From IMG/VR virus record IMGVR_UViG_3300043775_003573, positions 1-45,229 of that record: a DNA stretch of 45,229 nucleotides; one strand, given 5' to 3'. A model generated the notes under the pieces. That model saw only the letters and a program-made list of their open reading frames with translations, was not told the origin of the DNA and did not search any database. This document shows, piece after piece, positions 39,362-45,229 of this stretch (position 1 is the stretch's first letter; the number at the start of each line of letters is the position of its first letter). A program made the translations under genes and the position numbers. This DNA comes from a virus.

Positions 39362-40294
39362 TTAAATTTTACCACCTTTTTCAAATTTGTTTAATATTTG
39401 TTGTTGTCTTTCTTGGTATTGTTTTTTGGTAATTAAGCCATCTTTAAAGTCTTCTCTTAAAATTTCAAGAGTTCGGTTGAGAGCTTTATATCTTTCAGCA
39501 TCTAATTCAGTTTTGCCTAATGGTTGTTCAGCCCCCTTTTTAGGTTCCACTTGCTTTGGTCTTTCCATACCTACAACCTTCTTCTTCCTGCTCATAGCTT
39601 GCTTTGATGCTTCATCAAGCTTTCTAGCTTCATCTATTTTTGCTTGTAACTCAGGCGACAAGTCTTTTTCCTTTACATCCATGTCAACCTCTACGCTTCC
39701 CAAGTCGGCACTTGAACCTAACCTTGTTATAAGAATATAAGCATTACACGGGTTGTTTATCTCGGATATTTCATTAGAAATTATAATCCTTTTAAAGATT
39801 ATGGAATCATCTCCAGAAGGTAAATTTAGCTTGCGCATATCAGAAATAAGTTTCTTAATATCAGATTCGGCTAATTGATATTTTTTAATCAGCCCCGTTG
39901 AAATTAAACCATCTACTTCTACTGCTATTTTAAGATTACCGTCAAATCCAATCTCACCATTACCTCCAAATATTCTATCGTGTAGATAGTAAAATCCAAC
40001 ATCGTCTGTTTGGTCATTGGTTACTTGATTTATGTTGAAGCATACTTCAGCTTTTTTAGATGTTGTAACAGTAGAGATAGGCATTGCTTTACTCTCAATT
40101 ATAGCTATAACATCTTTATCTACATCGGTAACTTTAATTTTTCTAAAAGCTTTTCCCTTGTACTTTTTAAACAGATTAGCGGAAGTCCACTTCTGACATT
40201 CATTCCACGTCCATCCAAGTTTACGCTTTTTAGATAACTTATAAACACGTTTGGCTATTAAGTTAAATATCTTTAGGGAAAAGTTTTTCTTCAT
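39362..40294 (-). CDS. Early protein with C-terminal coiled coil
   Basis: 310 aa. A basic N-terminus, a central alpha/beta region (60-200) and a charged, helical C-terminal third (215-310) with ELQAKIDEARKLDEASKQAM and LEILREDFKDGLITKKQYQE, likely coiled coil. It ends 11 nt before the polymerase-like gene and starts 12 nt after the HTH gene. No known domain recognised; a replication or DNA-handling role is a guess from context. Confidence 0.6.
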   Translation of the reverse strand: MKKNFSLKIFNLIAKRVYKLSKKRKLGWTWNECQKWTSANLFKKYKGKAFRKIKVTDVDKDVIAIIESKAMPISTVTTSKKAEVCFNINQVTNDQTDDVGFYYLHDRIFGGNGEIGFDGNLKIAVEVDGLISTGLIKKYQLAESDIKKLISDMRKLNLPSGDDSIIFKRIIISNEISEINNPCNAYILITRLGSSADLGSVEVDMDVKEKDLSPELQAKIDEARKLDEASKQAMSRKKKVVGMERPKQVEPKKGAEQPLGKTELDAERYKALNRTLEILREDFKDGLITKKQYQERQQQILNKFEKGGKI

Positions 40295-40306
40295 TTTAGA
40301 TTTCTC

Positions 40307-40594
40307 TTAAATAGTTTTAGGTGCTTTTTTGTATTTCTTTATTGAGGATAAGGAAACATTGAAGTGCTTAACTGCTTCTGATATAGAGTGGTCTTTGCAA
40401 AATTCAAAAATTTGAGATTTTAATTCGATTGATAGTGGGTAAAGTTTCTTTCCAATATCTACCAACTCGTTTTTTTTGCAAATGTAGTTTATACTACCCC
40501 TTGAGCAATTTAGTCTTCTTTGTATTTCTCTATAAGACAATCCCTCGTGTCTCATCTGCAATACTTTCGGTTTTAAGTTTCTACTGCTAGCCAT
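40307..40594 (-). CDS. Double helix-turn-helix DNA-binding protein
   Basis: 95 aa. The first HTH is at about 14-35 (GLSYREIQRRLNCSRGSIN), the second at 60-85 (HSISEAVKHFNVSLSSIKK), both of the homeodomain-like/resolvase-HTH kind. It starts behind an AT-rich gap with TATATTTG (- strand, 40625-40618) and heads the replication genes. Probably the regulator of the early operon. Confidence 0.65.
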   Translation of the reverse strand: MASSRNLKPKVLQMRHEGLSYREIQRRLNCSRGSINYICKKNELVDIGKKLYPLSIELKSQIFEFCKDHSISEAVKHFNVSLSSIKKYKKAPKTI

Positions 40595-40712
40595 AATTAG
40601 TGTTTAAGTTATTGGTACAAATATAAATAATAAAAGTCAAAAAAAAGTGCGACTAGGCACTTGATTTTGTGTTGTGATTTTTTAATAGTAATATAATTAA
40701 TTACTAAATTTC

Positions 40713-41009
40713 CTAAGACCTAAATGAAGTTGGCATCGGATTATCTTTTAGCCAACCACTAAAGCTTGGAACATTAGCAGTAGCTTGTTGAGCTAACATT
40801 TCCTTAAAAAAATTACTAGGTTCTGTAGCAGGCGTTATGGTAGGTTTGGTAATGTTTTTATTGGCTGTATCTTCTTCATTGCCCAATACTACACTTGTAT
40901 TTCCAATGACAATTGGTTTTTTGAAGAAAGAGTAAACGAAAAATCCAACTGCTCCTATTGCAATTGCTCCTCCCAAATACATTGCTATTTTTTTATTTTC
41001 TGGTGTCAT
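40713..41009 (-). CDS. N-anchored membrane protein in the early block
   Basis: 98 aa. Membrane segment 9-27 (MYLGGAIAIGAVGFFVYSF), basic FKKP, then a Thr/Pro linker and a short C-terminal segment with FSGWLKDNPMPTSF. The layout is that of the virion membrane proteins of the + strand block, although this gene is transcribed with the early genes. 133 nt without a gene lie upstream. Confidence 0.6.
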   Translation of the reverse strand: MTPENKKIAMYLGGAIAIGAVGFFVYSFFKKPIVIGNTSVVLGNEEDTANKNITKPTITPATEPSNFFKEMLAQQATANVPSFSGWLKDNPMPTSFRS

Positions 41010-41142
41010 AACGATTTATCTTAAATTAAGACGTAAAAATAAAAGATTAATATGATAAAATCTAAATAATTTATCGAAATAAAAGAAATCAAACCTAAAA
41101 TAAAAGTATAAAGATTGTTTTTCGTGATAAATATTAATCTTT

Positions 41143-41403
41143 TTACCGTTTAAATTCGGTTATTGAAATTCCATCTAAACTATTAAAAAAGTCGTTCACA
41201 TCGGTTTTGGTTTCTTCGGGATTAAGAACTCTTTTTGGTAAGCAAACCGAAGCTACTTTAATACCGTTATTTTTTTGCTGTTTTACAAAAATTTGCTCCT
41301 TTGTCTGCGCAAGAGGTAAAATTTCTTCAAAAGTTGGGTGAGTGTAATCTTTAGGGTTTGGTATAAAACCTAATTCGTAAGCTTTTGTTATTTCGTTTTC
41401 CAT
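41143..41403 (-). CDS. Hypothetical early protein
   Basis: 86 aa. NPKDYTHPTFEEILPLAQTKEQ and a C-terminal DVNDFFNSLDGISITEF give no recognisable domain. It ends the run of small early genes from 44781 downward and starts 3 nt after the zinc-ribbon gene. Confidence 0.55.
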   Translation of the reverse strand: MENEITKAYELGFIPNPKDYTHPTFEEILPLAQTKEQIFVKQQKNNGIKVASVCLPKRVLNPEETKTDVNDFFNSLDGISITEFKR

Positions 41404-41406
41404 AAT

Positions 41407-41616
41407 TTATTTTGATTTAATAATTATTTCGTCATCATCGTCATATTCATAACAATCGGTGCAATAGTGTTTATCTTGTATTTCTTCCCAACCACTTTCA
41501 TCAGCCAAATCGTTTAAAGCGCATACTTCACTCCAAGCAGAATATTCAGTACCTTCATTAACATCTTTACCACAACAATCACAAACCATTGTGTACATTT
41601 TTACTTCTTTTATCAT
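41407..41616 (-). CDS. Small zinc-ribbon protein
   Basis: 69 aa. C-x-CC near the start (MVCDCCGKDV) and C-x2-C near the end (HYCTDCYEY) make a four-cysteine zinc-binding pair, followed by an acidic YDDDDE. A start at the Met of MYTMVCDCC is also possible. Function unknown. Confidence 0.55.
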   Translation of the reverse strand: MIKEVKMYTMVCDCCGKDVNEGTEYSAWSEVCALNDLADESGWEEIQDKHYCTDCYEYDDDDEIIIKSK

Positions 41617-41619
41617 AGC

Positions 41620-41862
41620 TTACTTGTTTTTAAATTTTTCAAACCACTCTATCAAATACTGTTTTTGACTTAACTCTCCTTTGTAATTGTAATTCCAATC
41701 AAAGCAAAAATCATTTATAATTTTAAATAATTCATCCTCTGTATAGCCTTGTTGTTGCTTTTCAATTTCTCTAGCTTTTTTGACTATTTCTATCTGATTT
41801 AAAGTCGGGTTTCTTAATTCAAATAATTGGTCAATTATCCATCCTACTGCTGACTGTTTCAT
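41620..41862 (-). CDS. Small helical phage protein
   Basis: 80 aa. KQSAVGWIIDQLFEL and IVKKAREIEKQQQGYTEDEL follow the pattern of short proteins common in Flavobacterium phages and prophages (AVEWL, then A-x-EMEKQQ). Function unknown. Lies 6 nt downstream of the signal-peptide gene. Confidence 0.55.
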   Translation of the reverse strand: MKQSAVGWIIDQLFELRNPTLNQIEIVKKAREIEKQQQGYTEDELFKIINDFCFDWNYNYKGELSQKQYLIEWFEKFKNK

Positions 41863-41868
41863 AATTGT

Positions 41869-42252
41869 TTAATTAAAAAATTCTATTGAATCCGTGTAGG
41901 TTTCGTTTGTAAATAATCTAAGTACAGTTGCGAATAATTGTAATCCTACGGACTTGCCAGTATCCTTAACTATACACTTAACAAGTTGATATGAAGAACC
42001 ACCCGTGGTCTTTCCCGTTTCTATTTTACCTGAACTGTAAAGTAACATCTTGCTATCGGGCAAGTATATCCCAATATCGTTAGTACCGTTTTCATTATAC
42101 ACTACTGTTACATTCGAATACTGAAGCTCTCCAACAACATCGTTAGTTGTTATTATAAACTTCGTATATTTTTCAGTAAAAACTCCCTTTTCTTCTTGGG
42201 CTGACATTGATAAGCTCAATGACAATAAAGCTCCTAATAGTAATTTTTTCAT
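41869..42252 (-). CDS. Secreted protein with signal peptide
   Basis: 127 aa with a clear signal peptide: KK, hydrophobic LLLGALLSLSLS, and a cleavage site near SAQ|EE at about residue 19. The mature part is about 108 residues with beta-strand pattern and no membrane anchor. A periplasmic product in the early block may modify the host envelope or exclude other phages (inference). Confidence 0.6.
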   Translation of the reverse strand: MKKLLLGALLSLSLSMSAQEEKGVFTEKYTKFIITTNDVVGELQYSNVTVVYNENGTNDIGIYLPDSKMLLYSSGKIETGKTTGGSSYQLVKCIVKDTGKSVGLQLFATVLRLFTNETYTDSIEFFN

Positions 42253-42267
42253 GGTTTTTTTAAGTTT

Positions 42268-42879
42268 TTAAAATAACGTTAGTGGTTTTGTTTTTGGTTT
42301 AGCATTTTTTAATCTTCCGTTTATTATTGGAATGTAATCATCTTCACGCTCTATTAATATATAATCTCTGTTGGTGTTTTTACAAGCAACTCCAGTACTA
42401 CCGCTACCCGCAAATGGGTCAAGAATAACAGCCCCTTCTCTACTAACTAGCTTTACTAAATATTCCATAAGAGCAATCGGCTTTACTGTTGGATGGTTGT
42501 TTTTATTTGGATTTCTATTTTCTGGATTTCTGCCATTATTCAATAATCCTTCTTCGCTATGAAAACCACCATAATTAACTCTTTCTTTATCTAGCAAACC
42601 ATCACAACCCGCATTACGTTCTGACTTGCTCGCTTTGGCACAATAAAAAAATCGACTTGCATTTCCTTCGCTTGAATCGTGAATTTGCTTTGTACTTCCT
42701 GAAGGTGCGCCTAAACTATTACCGTTATTTTGATATTTATAGGCTTTTTTCATTGCACCACTTTTCGTATTGGGAAACATCGATACTACTTCTTCTGAAC
42801 CGTAATTAGGAAGTTTATTAAATAATCCTTGTAAATCAATCGGCATTTTATTATATAATGTTTGTTCAATTGTTATCAT
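42268..42879 (-). CDS. DNA methyltransferase, C-terminal half (split)
   Basis: 203 aa from ATG 42879; a TTG six codons upstream is an alternative. It carries the second half of a DNA N4/N6 methylase: ASRFFYCAKASKSERNAGC, HPTVKPIALMEYLVKLV and DPFAGSGSTGVAC (the SAM-binding FxGxG motif, 154-166). The catalytic DPPY motif is absent and lies in the gene just upstream. The two would have to associate to form one enzyme. Confidence 0.8.
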   Translation of the reverse strand: MITIEQTLYNKMPIDLQGLFNKLPNYGSEEVVSMFPNTKSGAMKKAYKYQNNGNSLGAPSGSTKQIHDSSEGNASRFFYCAKASKSERNAGCDGLLDKERVNYGGFHSEEGLLNNGRNPENRNPNKNNHPTVKPIALMEYLVKLVSREGAVILDPFAGSGSTGVACKNTNRDYILIEREDDYIPIINGRLKNAKPKTKPLTLF

Positions 42880-42914
42880 TGTATTTTCTATTTTCAAGTT
42901 TATAATGGCATTTT

Positions 42915-43793
42915 CTAGGTGTTCTCATTTAGCCATTTATATAATTTATATATCTGTTCTTTAGTTAAATTATCTTTGCAGGTGTATTCATTTTCGGGAT
43001 AAGATAAAATTAAATTTGCAGGGAAACGACCTATAGGATTTGATGGGGTTGCCTTGTCTTCTGCAAATGCTGAATATATCTTATCAGGACTATCAGAATA
43101 GTTAGTTGTTGGATTTTTAGATGCTTTATTATCCATAATTTCCTTATCTTCTTGAGAGCTTTCAACTCGACTACCATCAATATCAATTCCTCCAGTTCCC
43201 CATTTCAAGACATTTAAAGCAACTGTTTTTTCGGATAAAGGCTTTCTTGCCATAGTTATTGGCTCTAATGCTGGTTTTAAAGCTGTACCCCAACCTTCCC
43301 ATTCAGAGTTTCCTTTGGTTAATTTTTCTACTCCATATCCAAATTGTTTTTCATTATTTCTATTTGCTTCATCTGCTAAATAACCACTACCATTTAGTTT
43401 CGCTTTCTGAACATCGCCACGTTTTATTTCCCCAACAACTTCCCTTTCATTTCCTTGCAAGGCATCAACAGCTTTTCCAATATTCAAACTTTTAGGGAAG
43501 CCCGAACCGTAAACCCAAGCTATCATATCCCTAATTTCAAATCCCGCATCTTCTATTCTTACAGCCATACGATGTTGCGTTCTAGTTCCTGCAAAAGCTA
43601 ATAAGTAACCTCCATGCTTTAAAACTCTCAAACACTCTTTCCATATCTCTTCACTAGGAACGTCATAATCCCATTTCTTACCCATAAATGATAGTCCATA
43701 AGGAGGGTCTGTTACAATTGCATCTACTGAATTATCTTCGAGCTTTTTAAGCTCTTCTAAACAATCCCCGTGCATGATTTTTTCTAACTTCAT
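42915..43793 (-). CDS. DNA methyltransferase, N-terminal half (split)
   Basis: 292 aa. DCLEELKKLEDNSVDAIVTDPPYGL gives the catalytic DPPY motif (29-32). FAGTRTQHRMAVRIEDAGFE and WGTALKPALEPITMARKPL are typical of phage/mobile-element adenine/cytosine-N4 methylases. It runs to GRFPANLILSYPENEY, then diverges and stops at TAG 42917-42915, before the FxGxG motif found in the next gene. Order DPPY then FxGxG is the beta-class order. A split gene with both halves well kept, rather than a decayed one. Confidence 0.85.
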   Translation of the reverse strand: MKLEKIMHGDCLEELKKLEDNSVDAIVTDPPYGLSFMGKKWDYDVPSEEIWKECLRVLKHGGYLLAFAGTRTQHRMAVRIEDAGFEIRDMIAWVYGSGFPKSLNIGKAVDALQGNEREVVGEIKRGDVQKAKLNGSGYLADEANRNNEKQFGYGVEKLTKGNSEWEGWGTALKPALEPITMARKPLSEKTVALNVLKWGTGGIDIDGSRVESSQEDKEIMDNKASKNPTTNYSDSPDKIYSAFAEDKATPSNPIGRFPANLILSYPENEYTCKDNLTKEQIYKLYKWLNENT

Positions 43794-44005
43794 TTTTTAT
43801 AGTTTTTTAAAAATATTAATTCTCCGTTAATTCCTTTTCTTATGATGATGTAGTTGTCTTTGTAGAGCTGATTAAGTATTGGTTTTAGTTGTACAATAGT
43901 TATATCTAGGCATTTACTTATATGGTTTAGGCTAGTACCGCTACTGTTGTTACTTAAAGATTGTCTATTTAATATTAACTCCTTGGCTTGGTCGTACAGC
44001 TCCAT
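43790..44005 (-). CDS. Winged-helix-like small protein
   Basis: 71 aa. TSLNHISKCLDITIVQLKPILNQLYKDNYIII has the spacing of a winged-helix motif (helix, turn, recognition helix with LKPILNQL, then the wing strands YIIIRKG and GELIFL). It overlaps the methylase start by 4 nt (ATGA type) and starts 1 nt after the YopX gene. Possible transcriptional regulator. Confidence 0.55.
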   Translation of the reverse strand: MELYDQAKELILNRQSLSNNSSGTSLNHISKCLDITIVQLKPILNQLYKDNYIIIRKGINGELIFLKNYKK

Positions 44006-44452
44006 TTATTTAAGTAGTTCTTGATTTTGATAAATATTTCCGATAACTTCGTATTCATATCCCCAATGTTTTCTAATTTTTTGAATGTTTGACTTATAGG
44101 CTAACGCAAACCGACTACATTCACTATCCCATATTATTTCACAAACATCAGTAACATATTTATGAGAGCTTGGTATTTGCCAATTTCCTTGAGAACGAGT
44201 AAAATTCACTATGTCTCCTTCATAAACATCAACCCCATTTTTATCTTTTAGTCCTATGAACTGCATAATTTTTAAATCATCCCATTTTTTATCATCTTTA
44301 TTAAATAAAAAAGACTCAAAAACACCTACCCATTCCCCAAATAATACACATTCTCCCGTTAGGCTAAATCCACCTAAATTTTTATACTCATAACGTAATA
44401 GCCATTTTTTATTTAAGTCATCCCATGCCCTAAATTTTATTTCTCTCACCAT
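44006..44452 (-). CDS. YopX-family protein
   Basis: 148 aa. REIKFRAWD at the start, KIMQFIGLKDKNGVDVYEGDIV in the middle and YEYEVIGNIYQNQELL at the end are the hallmarks of the YopX family (PF09643), common in phages of Firmicutes and Bacteroidota. Role unknown. Ends directly before the winged-helix gene. Confidence 0.9.
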   Translation of the reverse strand: MVREIKFRAWDDLNKKWLLRYEYKNLGGFSLTGECVLFGEWVGVFESFLFNKDDKKWDDLKIMQFIGLKDKNGVDVYEGDIVNFTRSQGNWQIPSSHKYVTDVCEIIWDSECSRFALAYKSNIQKIRKHWGYEYEVIGNIYQNQELLK

Positions 44453-44458
44453 TTTATT

Positions 44459-44581
44459 TTAAACGCTTAAATGACTAATTACTATCCACCAAAATATTAA
44501 AGCAAACAAAACCTGCGCAATCAAAATCCAACCGTACATTGGATAGTCTTTTTCGATTAATTTATACTCTTTCTTGGTCAT
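44459..44581 (-). CDS. 40-aa single-pass membrane peptide
   Basis: ATG at 44581 overlaps the stop of the zinc-ribbon gene (ATGA), giving MTKKEYKLIEKDYPMYG, a membrane segment (WILIAQVLFALIFWWIVI) and SHLSV. The coupling and composition favour a real gene. Function unknown. Confidence 0.6.
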   Translation of the reverse strand: MTKKEYKLIEKDYPMYGWILIAQVLFALIFWWIVISHLSV

Positions 44582-44781
44582 GGCGTGTTTATATTTCTGT
44601 AATCTGTGTATGGGTACATTTTACCGCTAAATGATTCTGCGTAATCGCAATCTGTGCATTGATGTGGGTATATTGGAGGGTATGATGCAAGAACACTGCC
44701 AACTGGTCTTAGATAACCGTCCTTGCATTTAGGACACTTGTAGTCAATCCTTACGGTTTTAACTTCTTTAATTTCTTCCAT
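44578..44781 (-). CDS. Small zinc-ribbon protein
   Basis: 67 aa. Two CxxC pairs (YKCPKCKDG and HQCTDCDYAE) separated by about 25 residues form a zinc ribbon, as in many small phage proteins. First coding gene behind the tmRNA, with only 25 nt between them; overlaps the next gene by 4 nt. Confidence 0.65.
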   Translation of the reverse strand: MEEIKEVKTVRIDYKCPKCKDGYLRPVGSVLASYPPIYPHQCTDCDYAESFSGKMYPYTDYRNINTP

Positions 44782-44805
44782 AGTTTTTTGTTGTTAATTG
44801 GTTTG

Positions 44806-45161
44806 TGGAGGCGGGGAGATTCGAACTCCCGTCCAAACAACTTTGGTTATTACAATTTATACAGCTTTTTTTGATACGATTTTAAAGTTGTAGTATCATT
44901 CAACTAGGGTCTACTGTTAAAAGTAAACAAACCACCACCTGATTTAATCTAATCAGGAAATCCTTTTAATGTTTAGGCTACTAATTGTAGTTCTTCAACA
45001 TTAGGGTTAATCAATGAAAAAACTTTGCTCATGTTAGCGTTAACTTGGTCAACATCTAACGAAATTACTTTGTTGTCATTTATTAAATTCACCTTAGTTT
45101 ACAGTTATCTCTCTGGCTGATTGTAATAATTAGTGGTTGTCTGTCAAATCCAGTCGCCCCC
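44806..45161 (-). ncRNA. ssrA: tmRNA, divergent and probably virus-encoded
   Basis: Read on -: GGGGGCGACTGGATTTGACAG at the 5' end pairs with CGCCTCC at the 3' end, giving G3-U70 (the alanine identity pair), with discriminator A. The T arm is GGGAG-TTCGAAT-CTCCC. Helix 2 is long (TTATTACAAT with ATTGTAATAA). About 356 nt; CCA is not encoded directly. From the usual resume position (nt about 88) one frame stays open to a TAA at nt 187 (44975-44973), ending PNVEELQLVA, followed by a CCTGATT/AATCAGG hairpin. Tag start cannot be fixed from sequence. Confidence 0.85.
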
Positions 45162-45170
45162 TTTTTTAAA

Positions 45171-45206
45171 AATACCAAAGCGGATTTTTAAGTCCGCTAA
45201 GGTATT
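45171..45206. terminator. Long hairpin directly upstream of the tmRNA
   Basis: AATACC (45171-45176) pairs with GGTATT (45201-45206) and, inside an AA/AA internal loop, AGCGGA (45179-45184) with TCCGCT (45193-45198). On the - strand it runs into TTT, so it could end a transcript coming from the right. Only 9 nt separate it from the mature tmRNA 5' end, leaving no room for a promoter between. Confidence 0.6.
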
Positions 45207-45229
45207 AAATTTAATTCTTAAATAGAAAC

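Noticed and set aside
41010-41142. Search for a gene or RNA in the 133-nt gap
   Set aside because: Only AT-rich sequence with a weak TANNTTTG match on - (41097-41090) far from the next ATG; nothing that I can support.
44806-45229. Prophage attachment site in the tmRNA 3' end
   Set aside because: No integrase gene and no second copy of the tmRNA 3' end in the window; the tmRNA is complete and divergent, so viral origin is likelier than a host integration site.
1-45229. Circular closure by joining the window ends
   Set aside because: Joining the last and first bases does not complete the partial gene at 1-90, and I see no terminal direct repeat; closure cannot be claimed.

Overview
The window reads as a virus of a Flavobacterium-like bacterium (Bacteroidota), possibly most of its genome. 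It is very AT-rich. Most genes are preceded by A-rich leaders with no Shine-Dalgarno sequence, and several intergenic gaps carry the Bacteroidota promoter box TANNTTTG. Everything from 1 to about 34,230 is on the + strand and looks structural. Everything from about 34,360 to the right end is on the - strand and looks like the early/nucleic-acid module. The two blocks converge on a bidirectional terminator at 34,248-34,282.

Region 1 (1-9,610): a leader with a terminator and a repeat-rich mini-gene, then a likely major capsid protein (524-1225) with a strong hairpin behind it. A packed run of small genes follows. Nearly every product has exactly one predicted membrane segment, at the extreme N- or C-terminus. 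A few carry recognisable soluble parts: an HExxH metalloprotease without a membrane segment, an SH3-like domain, a peptidoglycan-binding domain and an annexin-like segment.

Region 2 (9,612-18,011): a tandem array of 13 paralogues. Each has a constant N-terminal membrane anchor; most also have a Thr/Ser/Pro linker, the motif (V/I)AD-x-SLGL, a variable middle part and a constant C-terminus, NALGYK-(I/V)-LP. Segments are shared between members at near-identical DNA level, so the array is mosaic. Three tail-anchored small genes lie within it.

Region 3 (18,023-28,486): a WHy/LEA14-like protein, a coiled-coil membrane protein, and three giant repeat fibres (1233, 763 and 944 aa) built from GGG-xxN-TASG repeats rich in cysteine. 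They share C-terminal caps and exchange cassettes. A stand-alone copy of the fibre N-terminal domain sits between them.

Region 4 (28,584-34,229): a probable sulfation/glycosylation cassette (sulfotransferase, APS kinase, GT9-like glycosyltransferase), three more membrane proteins, a second capsid-like protein related to the first, and a seven-repeat NHL-type propeller.

Region 5 (34,362-45,206, - strand): RecT and a PD-(D/E)XK exonuclease, a compact protein with B-family-polymerase-like palm motifs, small regulators, a DNA methyltransferase split into two genes, YopX, zinc ribbons, and a divergent tmRNA whose open frame suggests an unusually long tag.

I see no terminase, portal, tape-measure, sheath or baseplate gene in the window. 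Together with more than 35 single-pass membrane proteins and two related small capsid candidates, this suggests a tailless icosahedral virus with an internal membrane. That is an inference; a packaging ATPase was not found either, and sequence may continue beyond both ends.
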